DNA of 14,861 bases from the NCBI GenBank assembly GCA_913048545.1, contig CAJWWH010000032.1:1-14861 (forward strand), written 5' to 3'. Within the stretch, counting starts at the first letter, position 1. Each line of letters begins with the position of its first letter. Positions 7,700-14,421 of this stretch are shown piece by piece. This stretch comes from an uncultured Opitutia bacterium (GTDB lineage Bacteria; Verrucomicrobiota; Verrucomicrobiae; Opitutales; MB11C04). The notes under the pieces are model-generated. The model was not told the origin of the DNA. It was given only the letters and a program-made list of their open reading frames with translations, and ran no database searches. Made by a program: the position numbers and the translations under genes.

Positions 7700-8824
7700 C
7701 TATTCGTCTTCCTCGTCGTCCGGATCCTTATCGAGATGTTCCTTCGCAGATTCGATATCTTCACAGATGCCCCATTCTTCGCATCCGTCGAGGTTATTCC
7801 ACATTTCCGCTTCCTCTCCGGTGGCAATGATTGCTCCTCTCATGGGAAGTTTCATGTCATCAATTTTTTCAGCAAATTCACCGACCACTTCAATGGCTTC
7901 CTCCCCAACCTCCTCAAGTTCGGAAACATCAATGATTAGTTTAAGAATACCTTCGTTGATCGTGTTCCGAATCCGGTTATCCATGTTTTCTTTGATATCG
8001 TTGATGACAAAGGGGGATAATTCAGGAGGCAGTTTAAAGAATAGAAAATCTTCCACGAATTTGAAGTACCGAGCGGAAGAATCCAGATCCATAACCTTAA
8101 ACATAACCGCGTCTGTTTTGTTCGGGTTGAATGGTTTGGTGATACAATCGGCAAATCCCGAATTGAGTGCTTTTTTCTGGGCAGCTTCGTCTCCCTGTAC
8201 GATCATTCCAATCACGGGTGTATTTAAAACATTGTGGTTGGTTTTTAATTTTCGGCGCAAATCTACCGCGGAGTCGCCCTCAAGTGCCATACTGATTAAA
8301 ATAGCGGAGAAGGATGAACTTTCACAAATCTTAAGAGCACCAGCCTCATCGGGAGTACTTTGCACGATCCATTCGTTTTTGGAAAATATATCAGTAAGTT
8401 GTTTAACGATGTTTGGTTTGTCATCCACAACGAGGATTTTGATTGTGGTCTCTCCGGTCGCTGGGGTATGCGTCTCATTTGCACTCATTTCCTTGGTAGC
8501 CAGACGGTTCATACGATAAAGTCTTCTCCCGAGAGTGCGTATCAGTTTAACCGAAACTTTCGGGTTTTTGGTCACGATATCCTCAATACTCTCTTCCACA
8601 TGTCTGACTTTCGAGGCTGTCTTGGCTTTGATTACCGCATCGCGCTTCATTCCAAGAATTTCACTGAGTTCTCCGAAGATTGAACCGGGTTGATCAATTT
8701 CACTGAGGGTTTTTCCTTCCCTTACCACTTCAAGTGAACCCGATTCGAGTATGCAAAACCCTTTTCCGAGCTCACCTTCATTAAGAACAATATCTCCTTC
8801 TGAATATTCTTGTAATCTGATCAT
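7700..8824 (-). CDS. Cyclic nucleotide-binding / degenerate receiver / STAS-like regulatory protein
   Basis: This 374-residue protein has three visible parts. Residues 1-105 are a cyclic nucleotide-binding beta-roll (EGDIVLNEGELGKGFCILESG; phosphate-binding-like FGELSEILGMKRDAV at 50-64, with Glu52 and Arg61), lacking the usual N-terminal helix and the HTH seen in CRP. Residues about 127-245 are a response-regulator receiver (ILVVDDKPN with Asp134-Asp135; ITKPFNP with Lys230), but the phosphoacceptor position is Ser178 (ILISMALEG), so phosphorylation is unlikely. Residues about 253-364 resemble a STAS/anti-sigma-antagonist fold (LKLIIDVSELEEVGEEAIEVVGEF), without the usual phosphorylatable serine. 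The tail is acidic (DPDDEEDE). No DNA-binding or enzymatic output is visible, so it probably works through protein contacts. It is upstream of hemF on the same strand. The first two domains are secure, the third is inference and the role is unknown. Confidence 0.82.
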   Translation of the reverse strand: MIRLQEYSEGDIVLNEGELGKGFCILESGSLEVVREGKTLSEIDQPGSIFGELSEILGMKRDAVIKAKTASKVRHVEESIEDIVTKNPKVSVKLIRTLGRRLYRMNRLATKEMSANETHTPATGETTIKILVVDDKPNIVKQLTDIFSKNEWIVQSTPDEAGALKICESSSFSAILISMALEGDSAVDLRRKLKTNHNVLNTPVIGMIVQGDEAAQKKALNSGFADCITKPFNPNKTDAVMFKVMDLDSSARYFKFVEDFLFFKLPPELSPFVINDIKENMDNRIRNTINEGILKLIIDVSELEEVGEEAIEVVGEFAEKIDDMKLPMRGAIIATGEEAEMWNNLDGCEEWGICEDIESAKEHLDKDPDDEEDE

Positions 8825-8839
8825 GAAATTTGTTTATCA

Positions 8840-8868
8840 ATAATCGACTAATTTTGTTTAGGGATCAA
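8840..8868 (-). promoter_or_regulatory. Candidate promoter upstream of the CNB-receiver gene
   Basis: On the minus strand, TTGATC (8868-8863) and GATTAT (8845-8840) are 17 bases apart, each four of six to consensus. Transcription would begin close to 8833, just before the ATG at 8824. The 111-bp gap (8825-8935) is very A/T-rich, so chance matches are easy. This promoter might also serve hemF and hemE. Confidence 0.25.
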
Positions 8869-8935
8869 ATAAATTCGTAAAGATTAGGCGTATTGGAATA
8901 ATATGTAAGTGCTTATTTACCGAAATTTTAAGATT

Positions 8936-10495
8936 TCATTGACTTGATTTAATCCACTCAATTTCAACTTTTATATTTCCAATCATTTCGGCGAGACTAA
9001 ACCCGATTTCCAAAAGTGAATCCTGATTGAGGGAGGATACGGAAAAGGTGATCCGGTCGGCATGGGAACCAATCTTCTTTAACGCCGAATCGAGAGTGCG
9101 CCATTTCCCGTTCAGGTGGAATTCCGTCCACATATGGAAGCCCATTATATTTTTTTTATTCTCAAATTCCCTCATAAACACAAGTCCGGTCGCAACCCGG
9201 GTGGGGATTCCGAGAACCCGGCCCAATGCGGCAAGGAAAACCGCATGTTCAGTGCAGTCTCCTTCCCGGGATCTCGCTGTTTCACCGGCGGTACCGAAAC
9301 CCACGCTGAAATTTTTATGACGAATATACTGGTGGGTAAACCGAAAAAGATTTTCAGATAAATCAATGATGTTCTTGGAACCCTGTCCGGCATTTTTAGC
9401 AAGTTGTCGGATCAATTTATCCTTCGAGTCGATCATCAGATTCGACTCCCTGTATTCGGGGTCGACTTTCTGATGACTTTCTTTTCGCAGTGAATTTGCG
9501 CTCCATGGCTCAGCCCGGACATCGACGATCAAATTTTTTCGGTTGATCCATTCAATCTTCTGATTCCGGTTGGAGAACAATTTGGGGGTCATTTCACCAT
9601 TGAGTACTTGCACATTAAATCGAACGGAAGTCGCATTGGGCGGAATTTCCCGGTCAAGGAAGAGCAAAGTCTGGAAAAGAAAGTCTTCGGGATCCCCACT
9701 TGTTTTCGCATCTGATTCGGAGCATTGTTTAATCTCAATGGGGATCCCACCCATTTGCATTTGGGTTTTGACCGCAAATCCGTCCTGGTCCAGCCAGTTG
9801 ACCGTTTTCATTTCTCCCATTTCGGTTAAAAGTGTTATTTCATTTTGGTAGACTTTCCTTTCCTCTCCTTTAATCGTGATCGTTTTTTCTCCCAATGACA
9901 TAATTTTTGCCCGGGTTGTGGAGGCCATTCCAAAATCCGCTGCGTACATTTTCGTCTCGAATACATTACCGCGTTCTTGAAACCCTTTCTCCCGCAGAAG
10001 CTTCATTAATCCCCATGTCATTCTGCCTTCCGGATCAAAAGGGTAGCGTTTTTCAGTTTCCGTAAAAAACTGTTTTTCTTTCACCACTATCTCATTTCCC
10101 TCAATCCATCCTCTTTTTATTATTGGCACCCCGGCCATATTGATTTCCCCGGAGAAACTTTTGATTTCTCCGGCGAGGGATTCGCGTGTCCTTTCCCGGG
10201 CTTTCATTTCGACTGAAATTCCTGCCCGTTTAATTGCCATACTGAAGGAACTTTCCGAGACCACTTCGTTCTCAATCAGTTTGACCGTTGAGTGAGCCCT
10301 TCCAATTTTTGATCCATTAAGAAATACTTCATACCAACGGTCTAATTCCTTAAATTCAGGGCTACTCAAAGAATTATTCGCATTGAGAGAATTTGCCCAT
10401 CCCAGTGCCCACAGCAATAGAACAGGAATGAAGGAAAAACTGAATTTTTCTTTCCGTAATACTGATAAGGAAGGAATCTCTGTTCTTGTCTGCAT
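8936..10495 (-). CDS. Exported transglutaminase-like cysteine protease-fold protein
   Basis: I chose the ATG at 10495, giving 519 residues. The open frame runs on to 10630, but that would cross the divergent gene's start, while the methionine at 10495 gives a standard signal peptide: basic N-terminus, hydrophobic FSFIPVLLLWALGWA at about 20-34, cleavage likely soon after. Residues 50-300 are beta-rich and not recognised (WYEVFLNGSKIGRAHSTVK... opens a repeated strand pattern). Residues about 370-480 are a transglutaminase-like core with a complete Cys-His-Asp triad: Cys414 in REGDCTEHAVFLAALGR, His454 in GFHMWTEF, Asp469 in RTLDSA. It probably acts in the periplasm as a protease or amide-modifying enzyme; the substrate is unknown. 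It diverges from the flavin oxidoreductase, and the gap to the next gene downstream (111 bp) shows no strong terminator. The family is secure, the role open. Confidence 0.85.
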   Translation of the reverse strand: MQTRTEIPSLSVLRKEKFSFSFIPVLLLWALGWANSLNANNSLSSPEFKELDRWYEVFLNGSKIGRAHSTVKLIENEVVSESSFSMAIKRAGISVEMKARERTRESLAGEIKSFSGEINMAGVPIIKRGWIEGNEIVVKEKQFFTETEKRYPFDPEGRMTWGLMKLLREKGFQERGNVFETKMYAADFGMASTTRAKIMSLGEKTITIKGEERKVYQNEITLLTEMGEMKTVNWLDQDGFAVKTQMQMGGIPIEIKQCSESDAKTSGDPEDFLFQTLLFLDREIPPNATSVRFNVQVLNGEMTPKLFSNRNQKIEWINRKNLIVDVRAEPWSANSLRKESHQKVDPEYRESNLMIDSKDKLIRQLAKNAGQGSKNIIDLSENLFRFTHQYIRHKNFSVGFGTAGETARSREGDCTEHAVFLAALGRVLGIPTRVATGLVFMREFENKKNIMGFHMWTEFHLNGKWRTLDSALKKIGSHADRITFSVSSLNQDSLLEIGFSLAEMIGNIKVEIEWIKSSQ

Positions 10496-10502
10496 TGGTC
10501 TT

Positions 10503-10514
10503 GTTGTCGACAAC
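10503..10514. promoter_or_regulatory. Perfect 12-bp palindrome, candidate operator in a divergent promoter region
   Basis: GTTGTCGACAAC reads the same on both strands. It lies in the 63-bp gap between the divergent transglutaminase (ATG at 10495) and oxidoreductase (ATG at 10559) genes. Candidate promoters overlap here. Minus: TTGATA (10555-10550), 17 bases, TAACAG (10532-10527). Plus: TTGACT (10521-10526), 17 bases, CACAAT (10544-10549). The palindrome would sit just after the minus-strand transcription start and just upstream of the plus-strand -35, so one factor could affect both. The symmetry is seen; the operator role is inference. Confidence 0.35.
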
Positions 10515-10558
10515 TTGTCTTTGACTCTGTTAATAGTCGAGCCCACAATTATCAAGTA

Positions 10559-11953
10559 ATGGAACATAATTTTGATTTTCTTGTCCTGGGCGGAGGGAGT
10601 GCCGGCTATGCGGCGGCCCGGACTTTTCATGAAAGCGGGGGAACCGTTGCTTTGGTCGATGGAGCGGAAGAACTGGGCGGTCTTTGTATTCTGCGGGGCT
10701 GTATGCCGTCTAAAACCCTAATTTATTCTGCTGAAGTCTTGCATATGGCTCAAAAGGGTGGCGTCTTCGGTTTTGATGGCGAATCCCCTCGGGCCAACCT
10801 ATCCGCGATGCAAGCCCGCAAAAAAGATGTGATCGCAGAGTTTGCAGAATATCGTAAGGGGCAGATTGAGGATGGTCGCTTTTCGCTTTTTCGTTCGCAG
10901 GGAAAGTTCGTCGATGCCCATTCGGTTATTCTCGACAACGGTGATCTTTTAAAAGCCGGGAAAATTTTGGTTTCGACTGGGTCGGAAGTGAAAGTTCCGT
11001 CCATCCCGGGCTTGTCCAAAGTAAAGTACCAGACAAGTGATGATGTATTGGAACTGGATTCCGTTCCCCCGGAATGCGTGGTGCTGGGCGGTGGTGTGGT
11101 CGCCTGTGAACTGGCTCAATTTCTTTCACGCGTCGGATCGAAGGTAACTATTTTGCAGAGAAGTCAACGGCTGCTCAAGGGATTTCCCCAGTCAGCCTCG
11201 GACACTCTTGCGGGTGCGATGAGAGGGGAGGGCATTCATCTGAATTTGGGGGTGGAACTGAATCGTTTCCGGCAGACTGATCAAAATGAGATTTTGGTGT
11301 CCTATTCACAAGGAGGGGAGGATAAAGAGATTAATACTACCTTTTTATTTCTCGCTCTTGGCCGTATCCCCTTGACTCAGTTCCTGAACTTGGACCAAGC
11401 CGGGGTACACCTTTTGCCCAGTGGTCATGTGAAAACAAACGGGTTTCAGCAAACCGACAGCCCAAACATTTATGCGGCCGGAGATTGCGCCGGTCCCCAT
11501 GAGATCGTTCATATTGCAATAAAACAGGGGGAAACCGCCGCTTTGCATGCCTTGGGAAAAAAAGTCATGCCCTTAAACTACGACTCCTTGCTCACCGTTG
11601 TATTCACGGATCCGCAACTTGCGGTAGTTGGTTTAAGTCCCGAGAAAATCAAAGAGCGGGGCATAGAATTTTCCACCGCATCCTATCCGTTTGACGACCA
11701 TGGTAAATCTATTCTTATGGAGGCCAAAATGGGCTATGTCGCGGTTCACGCGGAGACCAGGACGGGACGGGTGCTGGGGGCGGAATGCGCAGGCAAGGAC
11801 GCCGGAGAACTTATCCATTCAATGTCGGTAGCCGTCGGACTGAAGGCAACGGTTCACGACCTAATGGAAGCCGACTGGTACCATCCCACACTTTCTGAGA
11901 TTTGGACTTACCCCATAGAGGACTTGGCGGAGGAAATTCCCCAAAAAATTTAG
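10559..11953 (+). CDS. Class I pyridine nucleotide-disulfide oxidoreductase (FAD), Lpd/MerA-like
   Basis: FAD and NAD(P)H enzyme of 464 residues with an active disulfide. FAD-binding VLGGGSAGYAAA is at 9-20. The redox motif LGGLCILRGCMPSK (39-52) has Cys43 and Cys48. The NAD(P) site VVLGGGVVACELA is at 174-186; after the second strand come Gln200-Arg201, closer to NADPH-type members such as mercuric reductase than to the acidic residue of NADH-type lipoamide dehydrogenases. YAAGDCAGP (305-313) is the second FAD motif. The dimerisation domain carries His442 and Glu447 (HPTLSE), the acid-base pair of lipoamide dehydrogenase and glutathione reductase. There is no C-terminal vicinal cysteine pair and no N-terminal metal-binding domain, which argues against a true MerA. 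No 2-oxoacid dehydrogenase genes lie nearby, so a housekeeping Lpd role is not supported by context. Its stop overlaps that of the convergent transporter. The family is sure, the substrate unknown. Confidence 0.9.
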   Translation: MEHNFDFLVLGGGSAGYAAARTFHESGGTVALVDGAEELGGLCILRGCMPSKTLIYSAEVLHMAQKGGVFGFDGESPRANLSAMQARKKDVIAEFAEYRKGQIEDGRFSLFRSQGKFVDAHSVILDNGDLLKAGKILVSTGSEVKVPSIPGLSKVKYQTSDDVLELDSVPPECVVLGGGVVACELAQFLSRVGSKVTILQRSQRLLKGFPQSASDTLAGAMRGEGIHLNLGVELNRFRQTDQNEILVSYSQGGEDKEINTTFLFLALGRIPLTQFLNLDQAGVHLLPSGHVKTNGFQQTDSPNIYAAGDCAGPHEIVHIAIKQGETAALHALGKKVMPLNYDSLLTVVFTDPQLAVVGLSPEKIKERGIEFSTASYPFDDHGKSILMEAKMGYVAVHAETRTGRVLGAECAGKDAGELIHSMSVAVGLKATVHDLMEADWYHPTLSEIWTYPIEDLAEEIPQKI

Positions 11954-14040
11954 AAAAAATAATAGAGCATAAAGATGGCGCAACCCGCCAGTCCCCCCGC
12001 CCAAAATCGGTCCTCCTTATAAACAGCCTCACCATTTTCGGATGCTTTCAGACGGGCGGAAAGATAAAAGCAACTAAATGTCCAAAGCGAACCAATCCAT
12101 GCGGCATGCACCGGTTTCAAAGTCTCGAGAACCACGAGGGTAGCGAGAACGGCATAAATAAGCATGGTAATGGCGAGAGTCTTTCCGAAAACGGCAAACT
12201 GTTCGGGAGTGAATATTCCAAGCCCCGTCCAGGTAAGCTCCCCTTTTTTCGGATCCGTTTTGGTTTTCAGGCTGACAAAAATGTGAACCAACGCACTGAG
12301 GATTGCGGATATAAAGGCTCCGTGCATAAAATTAAGTTTGGTTCCAAACAGTGCAATGAGTGTCTCATTCTGCTCCGCTAAGGAAGCGTAGACCGGGGGA
12401 ATCCCGTAGCTGAATATTACTCCGGCAATAATCGCGGATACCCCGCCCGCCGCAGTTGCACCTTTCCATAACATTCCCACGGCAAAGGCAATCACCACTC
12501 CGGCAATCAAATTTCCCTGATGTTTGGCGACATGAAGGAAGAAGCTGTCCTGTGAATTGGGATCCATCGTAAAAATAGTCAGAAAGCCGGCAATTGTGAT
12601 AAAGATAACGATCGAAATCCGGCCAACGGAAATTAATTTCCGCCCATTTGCGTCCGGATTAAAATATCTTTTATAGAGGTCGAAAGTGACAATGGTGGCA
12701 GCAGAATTCATCATGGAATCCAAACTCGACAGAATGGCTCCAATCATTCCTGCCGCAATCAGTCCGACCAAACCAAATCCTAGAGGAGAAATTAATTCAG
12801 TGAGTAACTTGATGAAAACCGCATCCTGAGCAACTTCAAGATTACGGTCCTTGAAGAGATAATAGGCGGCAATACCGGTTCCGATCGAAAAGAAAGGAAT
12901 GAGCAGTTTAAAGAAACCGGCTGCCAGTATGCCGATTCTGGCTTCCTTATCGGTTCGGGCGGAAAGAGCTCGCTGAACAATAAACTGATTGGTTCCCCAA
13001 TAGTAGAAATGGAGAACCATTAACCCGGTCAGCACCCCGGTCCAAGGCAGAGCTTCATGGTTTGAAGCATTGTAAAGATGGAGTCGCTCCACCCCTTCCG
13101 CACCGAGATCCCGGGCCACGAGATTCGCCCAGCCACCGATCTCAGGCTGCGAGAAAGTGATAAAAGCAACCAGTAAACCGGCGAATAGAAGGAGGACGGA
13201 TTGAATAACATCGGTCACAATCACTGCTTTCAAGCCACCAAAAATCACATAAGCACCCGTGACAATTGCCATAATTAGAATACCCAGCTTGTAATACGAA
13301 GGCTCCACATCGCCCGGGGAGATTTCCGGGTTGTTTATATTTCCACCGACAAAGGAGACGGGCATGGGAAGAGAGGGGGTAAATCCGTTTATTTCCCCAC
13401 TCATTACAACCCCGGTAATTTTTCCATTTTCAAGAAGAGGGGAAATACTTTCCCTGATCTCTGTACCGACCCGGACCTTCGGGGGAGAACCATATTTTTC
13501 ACCGCCGTATTTTACGGTTATTTCACTCAGGCTGCCCTGGTCGTTAATCGTGGCTTCGGCCACTGCCTTCCTCCCTGTGTCTCCCTGTAGAAGGAGGTTA
13601 ATTGAACGGGAACCGATATAGAATCCAGGAACCATTTGAATTACGACCATAATTATCACCATAATAAAGGCATAACTGACCCGGCTTTTGTCATCATACC
13701 TCCTGCTTAAATAATCGCTCAGTGTGTACACATTAAGTTTCCGATACACAGGCAGGAAGAAATAACAAAGCATAAGCAGTCCGGCAATGGCGGTGATTTC
13801 GAAATGACTCTGGGCGAAGCCCACCGCAAATCCCACCCCCATCATTCCAACGATATGATTCGCGGACACATTGGAGCCAAAGATCGAGCCGGCCACTCCC
13901 CACCATCTGGTACTTTTCCCGGCCAGGAAATAGTCTTCCGAGTCTTTCTCCTTTCTTCCGGACCAAAGCCCAAAAGCCATTACTATAAAAAGGGAGCCAA
14001 AGAATATGACTAAATCTTGAGTGGAAAGCAGGCTGTTCAT
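11950..14040 (-). CDS. SSS-family sodium:solute symporter with a large periplasmic insertion
   Basis: Membrane transporter of 696 residues with about 14-15 hydrophobic helices in the LeuT-fold order of the SSS (SGLT) family. Family signatures: DYFLAGKSTRWWGVAGSIFGSNVSA (36-60), YVIFGGLKAVIVTDVIQSVLLL (264-285), and GLIAAGMIGAILSSLDSMMNSAATIVTFDLYKRY (426-459), with Ser438 and Ser439 at the expected Na2 sodium site. It probably imports a sugar, polyol or related solute with Na+; the substrate cannot be read. Between the helix ending near residue 150 and the one starting near 250 there are about 95 extra non-membrane residues, where vSGLT has a very short loop. The start ATG has only a weak AGG upstream. 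The stop overlaps the oxidoreductase stop by 4 bases, so neither gene has room for its own terminator. The family is certain. Confidence 0.95.
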   Translation of the reverse strand: MNSLLSTQDLVIFFGSLFIVMAFGLWSGRKEKDSEDYFLAGKSTRWWGVAGSIFGSNVSANHIVGMMGVGFAVGFAQSHFEITAIAGLLMLCYFFLPVYRKLNVYTLSDYLSRRYDDKSRVSYAFIMVIIMVVIQMVPGFYIGSRSINLLLQGDTGRKAVAEATINDQGSLSEITVKYGGEKYGSPPKVRVGTEIRESISPLLENGKITGVVMSGEINGFTPSLPMPVSFVGGNINNPEISPGDVEPSYYKLGILIMAIVTGAYVIFGGLKAVIVTDVIQSVLLLFAGLLVAFITFSQPEIGGWANLVARDLGAEGVERLHLYNASNHEALPWTGVLTGLMVLHFYYWGTNQFIVQRALSARTDKEARIGILAAGFFKLLIPFFSIGTGIAAYYLFKDRNLEVAQDAVFIKLLTELISPLGFGLVGLIAAGMIGAILSSLDSMMNSAATIVTFDLYKRYFNPDANGRKLISVGRISIVIFITIAGFLTIFTMDPNSQDSFFLHVAKHQGNLIAGVVIAFAVGMLWKGATAAGGVSAIIAGVIFSYGIPPVYASLAEQNETLIALFGTKLNFMHGAFISAILSALVHIFVSLKTKTDPKKGELTWTGLGIFTPEQFAVFGKTLAITMLIYAVLATLVVLETLKPVHAAWIGSLWTFSCFYLSARLKASENGEAVYKEDRFWAGGLAGCAIFMLYYFF
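13342..13572 (-). repeat. Two degenerate copies of a surface-protein repeat inside the SSS transporter
   Basis: Codons 157-192 and 193-233 of the transporter encode two related units. Unit one reads AVAEATINDQGSLSEITVKY then GGEKYGSPPKVRVG. Unit two reads SISPLLENGKITGVVMSGE then INGFTPSLPMPVSFVGG. Both follow the pattern A.a.i..G.it.v.v..g..gy..pP.v.f.gg that is common in tandem repeats of large secreted proteins in Verrucomicrobiota and Planctomycetota. The match is by eye. The two units are diverged, roughly 36 and 41 residues long, and should fold as beta structure outside the inner membrane. Confidence 0.5.
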
Positions 14041-14056
14041 TATTTCAGCTTACCTA

Positions 14057-14108
14057 AAAAGCGGTGTCACATGGAAGCCAAAACTTGATTTTGACTGCGA
14101 CCGCTTTT
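14057..14108 (-). promoter_or_regulatory. Nested inverted repeat in the transporter leader (attenuator or terminator-like)
   Basis: The outer arms AAAAGCGGT and ACCGCTTTT (14057-14065 and 14100-14108) pair perfectly over 9 bp. Inside the 34-base loop, CAAAA and TTTTG (14079-14083 and 14089-14093) form a second 5-bp stem around a 5-base loop. In minus-strand RNA the downstream arm ends in five U, as in an intrinsic terminator. It ends only 16 bases before the transporter ATG. It could end transcripts from the HTH gene, or act as a leader control of the transporter. The rest of the 132-bp gap shows nothing I can name. Confidence 0.35.
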
Positions 14109-14172
14109 GCGAAGCAGGTTCTCATGATCTCACTTCAACTCTATTTAACCGTCTACCATATATCCCGTCTGC

Positions 14173-14391
14173 TTAAATGATCCATTGATCTCCGCCCTCC
14201 TGGTAAGAATTTGACTGGGGATTGGAAATAAGGGTCGGAAGAGCAAGAACTTCCGCTTTATTCAGCCATCTTCGGTTGCTTTCTTTTTTTTTCTTTGTCT
14301 TAAGGTATTTATTTTTGATTAAAGCGAGGATTGGGGTGCTTTGTTGATAGCCCAAAATGTGGGCCGCTTCCTTAAGCGAAATTAATTCTAT
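14173..14391 (-). CDS. Small excisionase/MerR-like helix-turn-helix protein, start uncertain
   Basis: The frame encodes ELISLKEAAHILGYQQ then STPILALIKNKYLKTKKKK and NRRWLNKAEVLALP. This fits the Excisionase/MerR HTH pattern (iSlkEAA.iLG.....I..lIk...L......rrWi.k.eV..L), a DNA-binding wing-helix of about 60 residues, followed by a short polar tail ending GGDQWII. No ATG or GTG precedes the HTH. The only near-standard start, TTG at 14355, would remove its first helix. I placed the start at the ATA at 14391, because a good Shine-Dalgarno, AGAAGGA (14402-14396), sits 4 bases upstream; an ATT at 14382 is the alternative. The frame is the same as that of the secreted protein whose TAA lies at 14424-14422. 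It could be a real protein with a rare start, a remnant that lost its start, or a readthrough extension. Given here as about 72 residues. Confidence 0.45.
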   Translation of the reverse strand: MELISLKEAAHILGYQQSTPILALIKNKYLKTKKKKESNRRWLNKAEVLALPTLISNPQSNSYQEGGDQWII

Positions 14392-14421
14392 TTTTTCCTT
14401 CTTTTTGATTCGAAATGAAGA

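Noticed and set aside
7683..8519. Plus-strand open frame of 278 codons opposite the CNB-receiver gene
   Set aside because: The translation is serine-rich with no recognisable motif, and the minus strand encodes clear CNB and receiver domains. It is a by-product of codon use on the other strand.
10496..10630. Upstream extension of the transglutaminase frame to 10630
   Set aside because: It would overlap the start of the divergent oxidoreductase by more than 70 bases and bury the signal peptide. The ATG at 10495 gives a proper one.
11902..12381. Plus-strand open frame of 159 codons opposite the end of the transporter gene
   Set aside because: No domain or hydrophobic pattern, and it overlaps the end of the oxidoreductase and the clearly coding membrane helices of the transporter.
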